Source of the DNA: Vicinamibacterales bacterium
GTDB taxonomy: Bacteria; Acidobacteriota; Vicinamibacteria; Vicinamibacterales; UBA8438
Reading direction: 5' to 3'
Assembly: GCA_937766455.1 (NCBI GenBank)
Contig: CALLXD010000067.1
Span: forward strand, 1 to 35,198
Length of the DNA stretch: 35,198 bases
Shown: positions 22,199-30,136 of the stretch, in pieces
How the letters are laid out: each line of letters begins with the position of its first letter
Numbering within the stretch: the first letter of the stretch is position 1
Translations under genes and position numbers: made by a program
The notes under the pieces: model-generated
Databases searched by the model: none
Seen by the model: the letters and a program-made list of their open reading frames with translations, nothing else
What the model was told of the DNA's origin: nothing

Positions 22199-23044
22199 AT
22201 GCGGCTGTTGCGTTCGGCCCGTCTGATGGTGGCCATCGCCGGCGTTCTGGTGACCATGGCAGCTCCGACGGCGGCATGGGCTCAGGTGCCCAAAGTCATC
22301 CGTGACTTCGGTGCCCCCGTATATCCGGCGCTTGAGGGGTGGTACCAGAACGACGACGGGACCGCCACGGTGCTCATCGGGTTCTACAACTCGAACCAGA
22401 CAGAAACTGTGGAAATTCCGATCGGCGAGCAGAACCATTTTGCGCCGGGACCTGAAGATCGGGGCCAGCCGACCGTCTTCCCGCCGGGGAGGTCGTGGGG
22501 CGTGTTCACGGTGAAGGTGCCAGGAGACTTCGACGGCGAAATGTCGTGGACCCTGGTTGCGAACAATCAGCCGGTGACCATTCCGTTCGGTCTGAGGGCG
22601 GCCTATTTTATCGAGCCCTTCAAGGACCAATCAAACAACAACGAGCCGCCGACCATCAGGTTCTCAGCTGGCGGCACGCCGTTTACGGGGCCGCCGGTCG
22701 GGTTCGCGCACACGATGACTGCGACGGTGGGGACCCCGGTGGCGCTACCGGTCTGGATCTCAGACGTGACGCCGGACACGAATGTGCGGGACAACCCGCG
22801 TCGTCCCCGCCCGCCGCAGGTGCTTCGGTGGCAGACGCTCCGGGGCACGGGTGCGGTCGAATTCGACGAACCCGTGCAGGAATTCGAAGATTCAGACGAC
22901 CACAACCCCACGACGAACATCACGTTCGGTGCCGCAGGGGAGTACTGGCTGCGCGCCGAGGGGCTCGACTCGACCGGTGACGGCGGCAGTGGCTTCCAGT
23001 GTTGCTGGACCTCGGCGATTGTCCAGGTGACCGTTTCAGAGTAG
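22199..23044 (+). CDS. Secreted partner protein with C-terminal QCCW motif (copy B)
   Basis: 281 residues of unknown function. ATG 22199 follows GAGGAGG and gives a clean signal peptide (MRLLRSARL, hydrophobic core, cleavage at AWA-Q). Homologous to 974-1864: shared VLIGFYNSN-like strand, GQPTVFPPGRSWGVF, GPPVGF and the C-terminal SGFQCCWTSAIVQVTV, in the same order. The fold looks all-beta (immunoglobulin-like). A strong terminator lies 33 nt after the stop, so copper protein B and this gene form a closed two-gene unit. The adjacent Cys pair is a candidate copper or disulfide site. Confidence 0.78.
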   Translation: MRLLRSARLMVAIAGVLVTMAAPTAAWAQVPKVIRDFGAPVYPALEGWYQNDDGTATVLIGFYNSNQTETVEIPIGEQNHFAPGPEDRGQPTVFPPGRSWGVFTVKVPGDFDGEMSWTLVANNQPVTIPFGLRAAYFIEPFKDQSNNNEPPTIRFSAGGTPFTGPPVGFAHTMTATVGTPVALPVWISDVTPDTNVRDNPRRPRPPQVLRWQTLRGTGAVEFDEPVQEFEDSDDHNPTTNITFGAAGEYWLRAEGLDSTGDGGSGFQCCWTSAIVQVTVSE

Positions 23045-23076
23045 CCGCCTCGCCGGCTGTTGGCGTGGGACTGCTA

Positions 23077-23118
23077 GGCGCCGGTCGCGGAGTATCTCCG
23101 GGGCCGGCGCCTTTTTTT
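23077..23118 (+). terminator. Rho-independent terminator of copper-protein unit B
   Basis: Stem GGCGCCGG (23077-23084) pairs with CCGGCGCC (23104-23111), with an inner CGGAG/CTCCG, then a T7 tract (23112-23118). Confidence 0.9.
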
Positions 23119-23323
23119 CTGCGCGGCGGAATAACTGTCGTCGCGCCGTGGTCCATGAGGATGCGCGGGCAGATCCGCGGCCGAGACACGGTTGTGAGAG
23201 GTGGCCTACACTGTGCGGTTCTTGACACGTCAGGCGGCGGGCGTCGGCGGCAGGCAGTGCGGCGTCGCGTCTGCCGGTCCGTCGGCTGTCTTCGCCGTCG
23301 AGGCTGAGCCGTTGCTGTCGCCA

Positions 23324-23929
23324 GTGAGACACCAGGTGGATCCGGACCGCGCCCTCGTGGACGAGGCCAAGGCCGGGAACCGCGATGCGTTCGAGACCTT
23401 GGTCCGGCGATACCAGCACCGGTTGGTGAACTACACGCAGGCGATCGTGCGTGACGCCGGTGAGGCGGAGGACGTCGCCCAGGAGACGTTCATCCGAGCG
23501 TACCGATCGCTTGGGCGGTTTCGCGGCGAGAGCGCGTTCAAGACCTGGCTCTACACGATTGCGACGAACACGGCGCGGACCGCGCTCGAACGGCGCGGTC
23601 GGCGGGACCGGGTGGGCGACCAGAGTCTCGACGACGACACCCGGAACTTGACGGCTGATCAGGTGCCCGCTGGTGGCCCCGATGCGGAAGCGACGCTCGT
23701 GACACGGGACGCGATCGACCGGGCCTTGTCCGAGCTGTCGGCGGAGTTGCGAGTGGCGGTGGTGCTGCGGGATGTCGAGGGACTGGATTACAAAGAGATT
23801 GCCGCGGTCACCGGGGTACCGATTGGCACCGTCGAGTCGCGTATCTTCCGAGCCAGACGGCGGTTGCGGACCTTGTTGCAACCGCTGATGAGCGCGGGTC
23901 GGATCCCGTCGCGGAGGCCCGCACAATGA
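23324..23929 (+). CDS. ECF-family RNA polymerase sigma factor
   Basis: About 201 residues. Region 2 (FETLVRRYQHRLVNYTQAI, DAEDVAQETFIRAY-like helix, FKTWLYTIATNTART) and region 4 (LSAELRVAVVLRDVEGLDYKEIAAV, PIGTVESRIFRARRRLR) are complete and region 3 is absent, as in ECF sigma factors. The start is uncertain: GTG 23324 or 23336 gives the usual short N-terminus, while the frame is open to GTG 23201. No good ribosome site is seen for any. Followed 30 nt later by the zinc-finger anti-sigma factor, so it is probably held inactive at the membrane and released by an envelope signal; its operon holds an LTxxQ sensor-like protein. Confidence 0.9.
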   Translation: MRHQVDPDRALVDEAKAGNRDAFETLVRRYQHRLVNYTQAIVRDAGEAEDVAQETFIRAYRSLGRFRGESAFKTWLYTIATNTARTALERRGRRDRVGDQSLDDDTRNLTADQVPAGGPDAEATLVTRDAIDRALSELSAELRVAVVLRDVEGLDYKEIAAVTGVPIGTVESRIFRARRRLRTLLQPLMSAGRIPSRRPAQ

Positions 23930-23959
23930 GGCAGCCGCAGCGCATGAAGGAGGTCGGCC

Positions 23960-24439
23960 ATGTCGTGCGATGACGTTGGACCGTTGCTGCTCCGTCGGCT
24001 TGACGGGCGGCTTGAGGGTAGTGACTGGCATCGGTTGGAGAGTCACCTGCAACAGTGTGCCGACTGCCGTGAGCAGTTGGAGACACAGCAAGAGGTGGCT
24101 GCCGCGCTCGCATCGCGACCGTCGAGCGGGGCGTCGACGGCGTTCGTCAACCGCGTGATGGCGGCGGTCGAACCGGATCGAAGTTGGCTTGATGTGTTGA
24201 ATTGGCGCGCGTGGACCTTCCGCCTGGCCCCAGTGGCCGCGGCGCTGACGTTGGTCGCGGCGTTGGGTTTCGGTCCGACGGAGGCCGCAGAACCACTGGA
24301 GTTCGTAGACCTCGTCGCCGAATGGGTCGTCGAGGACGACGCTGAGACCTTGCCGCCGTTCGCGTTGTTCTGGGAGGACGAGGTGGCTGAAGAGACGCTG
24401 CTGGAAGCGGTGTTGACCGCCAGCCCGGACGCACAATGA
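23960..24439 (+). CDS. Zinc-finger (ZAS-type) anti-sigma factor
   Basis: 159 residues, AAGGAGG 7 nt before ATG 23960. N-terminal ZAS motif: HLQQCADC gives the H-x3-C-x2-C zinc site, followed by a helix and one membrane segment (APVAAALTLVAALGFG, about residues 92-107). The extracytoplasmic tail is acidic. It should bind the sigma factor encoded just upstream in the cytosol and sense a signal outside. The stop overlaps the next start (ATGA, 24436-24439). Confidence 0.87.
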   Translation: MSCDDVGPLLLRRLDGRLEGSDWHRLESHLQQCADCREQLETQQEVAAALASRPSSGASTAFVNRVMAAVEPDRSWLDVLNWRAWTFRLAPVAAALTLVAALGFGPTEAAEPLEFVDLVAEWVVEDDAETLPPFALFWEDEVAEETLLEAVLTASPDAQ

Positions 24440-24915
24440 CAAGCATGAGCATGCGCCTGTGGGTCGGTCTCTTCGCGCTCGTCGTCTTCATCGGGGGGGT
24501 GGCAGGCGGGGTGGTCCTCAGCCCCTGGATCCCGTCGAGTAGTGAGGCGCCTGGGCCAGAGTTCGGGCGACGCGGTCCGCGCGGCGGGCGGCCAGGCGGG
24601 CCACCGACCGGCCGGTTGCTCGAACGGATTGCCGGCGAGATTGATCTGACCGAGGAGCAGAACGCCCGGCTGCGTGAGGTGTTCGAGACCCGAGGGCAGC
24701 GCATGCGCGAGATCAACGAGCAGGTACGTGGTCTGTTCGAGACCGAGCAGGTTCAGATGAATGACGAGATCGCGGGGATCCTGACGCCCGAGCAGATGGA
24801 GATCTTCAGCGACCGGATCGTTCGGATGCGAGGCGGACGCGGCCGTCGTGGCGGTCCTCGCGGTCCAGGTGGTCCGCCATTTCGCGGACAGCCCCGAGAA
24901 GATCCCTCCCCCTAG
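24436..24915 (+). CDS. Spy/CpxP-like LTxxQ-family periplasmic sensor or chaperone
   Basis: 159 residues: one N-terminal membrane anchor or signal (residues 7-30), a Gly/Arg/Pro-rich linker, then a helical hairpin with IDLTEEQNARLREVFE and a second LTxxQ-type repeat GILTPEQMEIF, and a strongly basic Gly/Arg/Pro-rich C-terminus. Spy, CpxP and ZraP relatives are envelope chaperones or metal-stress sensors. The ATGA overlap with the anti-sigma gene implies co-translation and a role in the same stress circuit. The flanking RGG-like segments are unusual for the family. Confidence 0.75.
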   Translation: MTSMSMRLWVGLFALVVFIGGVAGGVVLSPWIPSSSEAPGPEFGRRGPRGGRPGGPPTGRLLERIAGEIDLTEEQNARLREVFETRGQRMREINEQVRGLFETEQVQMNDEIAGILTPEQMEIFSDRIVRMRGGRGRRGGPRGPGGPPFRGQPREDPSP

Positions 24916-25088
24916 AGACGTCCCCGCCGCCAACCGTCGTGGCCGTTCCGCCTATCCGAGCCAATGACGGATCTGTAGCTGCGTGTGCAGTCCCGGCAGT
25001 AGTACCACCGTTTCAGGCCTGGTCTGGCGCTGTCAGGCAGTCTGGAGACGGCACGAAGTCTGCACTGTCTTTCTGCCGGAAGACTTCC

Positions 25089-26855
25089 ATGCACCAGTAC
25101 ACGCCTCCCCAGGCCCCGCGTCGACATCTCTCCCGGTTGATACCCGGACCGCTCTCCTCACGGGTGACGCGGCCCCTCTCTCTTCTCGTGCTCATCGCCT
25201 GGGCGGCCACGATGGCGGTGCTCGTCAACCGGTCGTATCTGGAAGCCTCAGTCAATCTGGCTACCGACTTGTCTCGGTACGGCGCGACGGCCCAGTGGCG
25301 GGGGGTCTACTACCGCGGCGCCAAAATCGGGTTTACCGTGCGTCAGGTCATCCCGCTGGGCGACGGCGAGGGTTTTCGGTTCGAGGAGGATGGTCAGCTC
25401 GAAATGACCCTCCTCGGCGCCACAGCGGCGGCACGCATTCAGACCGCAGTAGTCGTGGACGACCAGTTCACGCTGCGCTCGTTCGAATTCTCACTTGATC
25501 CCGGCACTGGTCCGGTGACCGTGCACGGTCGATTGGAGGGCCCGTTCGACGGAACGTCGGTCGCCGCCTCGTCGGACTCTGGGATCGATGAGGACGTGGC
25601 CACGGCCATGGCCCTGGATAGCGCCCCGTGGCGTCTCACCCTCGACACGACGACCGGCGGGCGGACACGGACGGAAACGAGACGGTTGACCGAACCCCCC
25701 TTGCTTGCGGCCAACCTGGGCCGCCGACTCGCGAGCGAGGGGCTCGCGCCGGGTGCACGCCACGAGTGGATGCTGTTCGACCCCGCGACCTTGAGCAATG
25801 CCCCGGTGGTCCTTGAGGTCGGAGAGCGTGAGGTGGTCCGCGTCGGCACCACCAGGATGCCTGCGTTCCGCGTTGACATGTCCTTCGCCGGCCTGCGCAC
25901 CACCTCCTGGGTGACCGATACCGGCGAGGTCGTGCGGGAAGAGAGCCCCTTGGGCATCTTGACAGTTCGTGAGACCGCAGACCGGGCCACGAGTATGGCG
26001 GTCCCGGGGCGTGTGCAGACTGGTCTGCTGGAAGCGGCCGCGGTGGTGCCCGAGCTGGCGCCGGGCCTCAAGCGTATCGACGACCCTCGCGACGTGCGAC
26101 GCCTGCGGGTCCGTCTGGAGGGAGCCGACCTGTCGTGGACCGACCTGGACGTGGAGGGTGCCGGCCAGACCATGGACGGCGGCGTCATCGAGATCACGCG
26201 GCCCGAGACCCCCGTGCCGGGTCCGCTCGATCCAGACGCGCAACGCTACCTTGCGGCCGAACCGCTGATCGAGAGCGACGACCCGGCGATTGTGGCCGAG
26301 GCGATCCTGGCGGTTGGGACGCTGGTCGGCGTGCATGAGCGCGCGGAAGCGCTGACTCGTTACGTCAACGGCCTGCTCGACAAGAAGCCGACCGTCGGCA
26401 TTCCGTCCGCCAGCGAGGTGCTTCGGACGAAGATCGGTGATTGCAACGAGCACACATCTTTGTACGTGGCGATGGCCCGCAGCCTCGGGATCCCGACTCG
26501 GGTCGCGGTGGGCCTGGTGTATATGCGAGGCGCGTTCTACTACCACGCGTGGCCGGAGGTGTATCTCGAGGAAGACGGCGCCGCCCTGTGGTTGCCGGTC
26601 GATCCAACGCTGAACCAATTTCCTGCCGACGGAACGCACTTGCGTCTCGCGAGCGGTGGGCTGGACCGCCAGGCCGCTATTCTCCCGCTCATCGGGACGG
26701 TGCGGATGTCGGTATTGGACCTTGAGTTTTCCGAGAACTCGACATCAGTGTTGATGGCCGCGCCCGCGATGGCGCTCGAGAATTCGGCGTTCCCGATTCC
26801 CACCCTGCCTCGTGAGACCGAGGGTTGGTGCGGTTGCTCTGAGCCCGTCAAATGA
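25089..26855 (+). CDS. Membrane-anchored transglutaminase-like domain protein
   Basis: 588 residues. ATG 25089 has CGGAAGA upstream; the open frame extends back to 24939 but without homology. One membrane segment at about 30-50 (LSLLVLIAWAATMAVLVN), a large beta-rich region, then a transglutaminase core with triad Cys452 (GDCNEHTSLYVAMAR), His486 (YYHAWPEVYL) and Asp505 (VDPTLN). Such exported domains act as Cys proteases or peptide-crosslinking enzymes outside the cytoplasm. Its stop overlaps the start of the ABC ATPase (ATGA), so it is part of the exporter operon. It ends in a Cys-rich WCGCSEPVK. Confidence 0.85.
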   Translation: MHQYTPPQAPRRHLSRLIPGPLSSRVTRPLSLLVLIAWAATMAVLVNRSYLEASVNLATDLSRYGATAQWRGVYYRGAKIGFTVRQVIPLGDGEGFRFEEDGQLEMTLLGATAAARIQTAVVVDDQFTLRSFEFSLDPGTGPVTVHGRLEGPFDGTSVAASSDSGIDEDVATAMALDSAPWRLTLDTTTGGRTRTETRRLTEPPLLAANLGRRLASEGLAPGARHEWMLFDPATLSNAPVVLEVGEREVVRVGTTRMPAFRVDMSFAGLRTTSWVTDTGEVVREESPLGILTVRETADRATSMAVPGRVQTGLLEAAAVVPELAPGLKRIDDPRDVRRLRVRLEGADLSWTDLDVEGAGQTMDGGVIEITRPETPVPGPLDPDAQRYLAAEPLIESDDPAIVAEAILAVGTLVGVHERAEALTRYVNGLLDKKPTVGIPSASEVLRTKIGDCNEHTSLYVAMARSLGIPTRVAVGLVYMRGAFYYHAWPEVYLEEDGAALWLPVDPTLNQFPADGTHLRLASGGLDRQAAILPLIGTVRMSVLDLEFSENSTSVLMAAPAMALENSAFPIPTLPRETEGWCGCSEPVK

Positions 26856-27631
26856 TTGTCATTCAGAACCTCGTCAAACGATACGGCGCGTTCACCGCGG
26901 TCGACGGAGTCTCCCTGGAAACCAAGTCGGGAGAGATACACGGGTTCCTGGGGCCGAACGGCGCTGGCAAGACCACCACCATTCGAATGGTCGCGGGGCT
27001 ACTGCAGCCGACGGCCGGGAGCATCGAGGTCAACGGGCACGACCTCGCCGCCGAACCGGAGGCGGCCAAACGTTCGCTCGGTTTCATTCCAGACCGGCCG
27101 TTCATCTACGAAAAGCTGACCGCCGGAGAGTTCCTCCGTTTTCACGCCGGGCTCTACGGTATCGACGGCGACGGCGTGGACGCCCGGGTGGCGGAGATGC
27201 TCGGTCTGTTCGAATTGACGCCCTGGAAGGAAGAGCTCATCGAAGCGTTCTCACACGGGATGAAGCAGCGCCTGGTCATGTGTGCGGCATTTCTTCATCG
27301 GCCACAAGCGATGTTGGTCGATGAGCCGATGGTCGGGCTGGACCCACGCGGCGCGAAACTCATCAAACAGGTGTTCCGGACGATGGCGGACCGAGGCGTC
27401 GCCATCCTGATGAGCACCCACACGCTCGAAGTCGCCCAAGAGATGTGCGACCGGATCAGCATCATCGTGAAGGGACGCATCATCGCCCACGGCACGGTGG
27501 ATGAGCTTCGGCAGATGGCGGCGAGCACGGACGACGCTGGCGCCCTCGGCCCCGACGACACCCAATTGACCTCGGTGTTCCTGAAACTCACCGGTGGTAG
27601 CGGATTGCAGGAGATCGATGAGGTCGTCTAG
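26852..27631 (+). CDS. ABC-2-type transporter ATP-binding protein
   Basis: 259 residues with Walker A GPNGAGKTTT (34-43), signature FSHGMKQRL (a common variant of LSGGQ in ABC-2 exporters), Walker B AMLVDEPMVGLD and H-loop LMSTHTLEVA. The partner membrane protein starts at 27618, overlapping its 3' end. With the transglutaminase-like protein upstream it forms a tight three-gene block. Confidence 0.93.
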   Translation: MIVIQNLVKRYGAFTAVDGVSLETKSGEIHGFLGPNGAGKTTTIRMVAGLLQPTAGSIEVNGHDLAAEPEAAKRSLGFIPDRPFIYEKLTAGEFLRFHAGLYGIDGDGVDARVAEMLGLFELTPWKEELIEAFSHGMKQRLVMCAAFLHRPQAMLVDEPMVGLDPRGAKLIKQVFRTMADRGVAILMSTHTLEVAQEMCDRISIIVKGRIIAHGTVDELRQMAASTDDAGALGPDDTQLTSVFLKLTGGSGLQEIDEVV

Positions 27632-29348
27632 CCCCACCGCCGCTGCACCCGGACCTGGGTCGGGCGTGGCGTTTCTGTATCTGTTGCTGCCGTCGTTCTG
27701 GTCGTCCCGGAACCGCGCGCGTCGGCGCGAGCGAGGGGACTCACTCCGGCTTGCGTTGTTCGGGAGCGTTGGTCTCGCCGTGATGGGCGCGCTGTTTGGC
27801 GGGAGTTTCTGGGTGACGTTGCAGCTCGACCAGTATGCCGAGCTGGGAGACTTCCTGCTGCGTCTCGGTCTGTCGTGGCTGTTCTTGACGCTGCTGTCTT
27901 TTCTGGCGTTCAGCGGCATCGTGACCGCGCTCTCGACCTTCTTTCTGTCCGATGACCTGCGCCTGCTGCTCGCGGCGCCGATCGACAAGGCCCGCTTGTT
28001 CTACTCGCGGTTCCTGCGGACGCTGGGGCAGTCGTCGTGGATGGTGGTGGTCTTCTTGTGCCCCGTGTTGACGGGTGTCGGCGTCGCGCGGTGCGCCCCT
28101 GCCGCCTTTTATCTGACCGCGGGCCTGACCGTGTTGCCGTTTGCCGTGATCCCCGTCGCGCTGGGGAGTGGGATCACGCTGGCGCTGGTGAACCTGTTTC
28201 CAGCCCGACGTGCCCGCGACATTCTGATGCTGATGAGCCTGCTGTTCGCGGCCAGCATCGTCCTGTTGCTGCGCTACATTCAGCCGGAGCGGCTGCTACG
28301 CGTCGAGTCGTTGCCTGATGTGACGGCATTCTTCACGACACTGCAGTCGCCCATCACCCCGTTGCTTCCTTCGTTCTGGGCCGGCGAGACGCTGTTTGCC
28401 AGCCTGCAAGGTGGCTACGACTGGTTGCACGGCGGTGCGCTCTGGACCACCGCGCTGGGTCTGACGGTGCTGCTGCGAGCCGCGAACGACCGCTGGTACT
28501 TCTCCGGGTTCAGCAAGGCGCAGGAGGCGCGCAAGACGAGTTTTACCCGGCTGGCGGTGCTCGATCGGCTTGCCCGTCTGCTGCCCGTCTCGACCGTGCC
28601 TCGAACGCTCCTGGTGAAAGACCTCCGTGTTTTCCTGCGCGATGTCACGCAGTGGTCGCAGCTCCTGCTGTTGTGCGCGTTGGTGCTGGTCTATCTCTAC
28701 AACTTCCGGGTGCTCGACCTGGACCGTATCCCGTACATGCGCGGCGTGGTCCGCAACATCTACGCGTTCCTGAACCTGGGTCTGGCCGGTTTGGTCATGT
28801 CGACCGTGTGCGTCCGGTTCGTCTTCCCGGCCGTGTCGGCCGAAGGAGCGGCTTTCTGGATCATCCGCACTGCACCCATCAAGCTTCGCGACTTCCTGTG
28901 GTCGAAGTTCTGGACCGGCGTCTTCCCGGTGTTTCTGCTGACCGAGATCTTGACGGTGGCCGGAAATGAGCTGATGGGCATCGACCCATTCTTGAAGGTC
29001 GTGACCGCCGGCGCTATCGCGTTCATGACCGTGGCGCTGGTGGGGCTTGCCGCGGGTCTTGGCGCGAGATACCCGCGATTTGACGCCGACAACGCCACCC
29101 AGGTGTCAGGGTCCTACGGCGGGGTCATGTTCATGATCCTGGCCGTGTTCTACGTGCTGGTGACGATTGCCCTGATTGGCTGGCCCTCGTCCGTGTATCT
29201 GATGGCGACCGTCCGCCAGGTGTCGCTGTCGGCAGGGCAGCAACTGGCGATGGGCGCCTGCTTCCTGACTGGCATGACGCTGAGCATCGCCACGGGCTGG
29301 GTGGGCATGCGGTCGGGCGTCCGAGCCCTCAACGACATGGGCAGATGA
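27618..29348 (+). CDS. Putative ABC exporter membrane protein
   Basis: 576 residues with about twelve hydrophobic segments and no ATPase motifs; it resembles the putative ABC-exporter family (ABC-2-type, residues such as FLSDDLRLLLAAPIDKARLFYSRFL and APIKLRDFLWSKFWTG). It would form the channel for the ATPase encoded directly upstream. ATG 27618 overlaps that gene by 14 nt. Export cargo unknown. Ends the sigma-factor operon; the next gene is convergent. Confidence 0.85.
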   Translation: MRSSSPTAAAPGPGSGVAFLYLLLPSFWSSRNRARRRERGDSLRLALFGSVGLAVMGALFGGSFWVTLQLDQYAELGDFLLRLGLSWLFLTLLSFLAFSGIVTALSTFFLSDDLRLLLAAPIDKARLFYSRFLRTLGQSSWMVVVFLCPVLTGVGVARCAPAAFYLTAGLTVLPFAVIPVALGSGITLALVNLFPARRARDILMLMSLLFAASIVLLLRYIQPERLLRVESLPDVTAFFTTLQSPITPLLPSFWAGETLFASLQGGYDWLHGGALWTTALGLTVLLRAANDRWYFSGFSKAQEARKTSFTRLAVLDRLARLLPVSTVPRTLLVKDLRVFLRDVTQWSQLLLLCALVLVYLYNFRVLDLDRIPYMRGVVRNIYAFLNLGLAGLVMSTVCVRFVFPAVSAEGAAFWIIRTAPIKLRDFLWSKFWTGVFPVFLLTEILTVAGNELMGIDPFLKVVTAGAIAFMTVALVGLAAGLGARYPRFDADNATQVSGSYGGVMFMILAVFYVLVTIALIGWPSSVYLMATVRQVSLSAGQQLAMGACFLTGMTLSIATGWVGMRSGVRALNDMGR

Positions 29349-29374
29349 GCACCGCCCGTCCGGATGGATGGCTG

Positions 29375-30020
29375 TTAGGCCGGGTCCTGAAACCCACAGG
29401 TCACGTGGCTCCCGTCGCAGAACGGAATCGAGCCAGAGGCGCCACACCGACACAGGGTGCACTTGGTGTCCGCCCCGCCATCGGCCCGTTGAATACCGTC
29501 GCCAACAAGTTCGGCTGGGCCGTCGATCGCGAGTGGCCCGTTCGGTTGCACGGTGATCGCGGTCGTCGTGCGTGGGTCGGCGGGTGTCTGCCCTTCGATG
29601 GAATAGTTCAATGCGCCTGACGGACAGGCCCGGATCGTCTCGATGACCGCCTCCGCCTCCGCGTTGTCAGGCTGAATCCAGGGCCGCGCGTTCATGTCGA
29701 ACACCGCGGGGAGACCGGTGACGCAGGCAGCGGCATGCGCACAAATGGTGCGGTTGTAGCTGACCGTCAGCTCTTGGCCTCGGTAGAGGCGGGTCTTCGA
29801 GGTGGCCACCTGGGCGGCCGTTTCCCCCCGCAAAGCCATGCGCCGCGTGCGCGCCGTCGCAGAATGGTTTGCTCGCTGACTGCCCACATCGGCACAACGC
29901 CATTCGCGGCTGAGGCGGTACCGCTTGTCCGTCGGCGCCGGTCACTCCCGAGATGCCCTCCACGATGTACGGACCGGCGGGCGCAACGGTGATACGGGTG
30001 CGTGTGGTCTCGTCTGCCAT
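29375..30020 (-). pseudogene. Double CDGSH iron-sulfur / Fer4-like protein gene, single-base frameshift
   Basis: ATG 30020 opens MADETTRTRITVAPAGPYIVEG and a first CDGSH cluster site CRCGQSASKPFCDGAHAAHGF. The frame is then lost: the rest (ETAAQVATSKTRLYRGQELTVS, a Cys-containing (Fer4_19-like) middle ICAHAAACVTGLPAVFD...CPSGALNY, and a second site CRCGASGSIPFCDGSHVTCGF) is read in another frame to 29375. The break falls at a G6 run (C6 on the plus strand, 29824-29829); with G5 the frame would read FAGETAAQ and the gene would be whole, about 215 residues. It is either a true inactivating slip or a sequencing error. An intact version would be a soluble 2Fe-2S/4Fe-4S electron carrier. Confidence 0.85.
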
Positions 30021-30045
30021 GTGCCCACTATACCCGCTGTAAACG

Positions 30046-30074
30046 TTGGTCTTTCTGGTGCGTATGAATAAGAT
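30046..30074 (+). promoter_or_regulatory. Candidate promoter of the PQQ-dehydrogenase gene
   Basis: TTGGTC (30046-30051), 17-nt spacer, TAAGAT (30069-30074); each box matches consensus at 4 of 6. The leader would be about 55 nt, to GTG 30137 with AAGGAG 7 nt before it. Confidence 0.4.
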
Positions 30075-30136
30075 AGACCTTCGTATTCTCGGTGTCACCG
30101 AGTGCCTCCGGTTCACTCGCAGTAAGGAGAACCCAC

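Noticed and set aside
23129..23155. Possible ECF-type promoter (GGAATAAC ... GTC) upstream of the sigma factor gene
   Set aside because: The boxes match only loosely and such short patterns occur by chance; autoregulation cannot be claimed.
23036..24442. Long minus-strand open frame (468 codons) opposite the sigma/anti-sigma genes
   Set aside because: Antisense shadow of two clearly coding genes; the translation is low-complexity, rich in Arg/His/Gln, with no recognisable domain.
25491..26639. 382-codon minus-strand open frame opposite the transglutaminase-like gene
   Set aside because: Typical GC-driven antisense frame; the plus strand has an intact catalytic triad.
26852..27631. FSHGM signature in the ABC ATPase as a sign of inactivity
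   Set aside because: This variant is common in ABC-2-type exporters; all other ATPase motifs are intact.
30020..30032. Leaderless transcript for the CDGSH gene (TATAGT on the minus strand just before ATG 30020)
   Set aside because: No matching -35 box at the right distance; the -10-like hexamer alone is insufficient.
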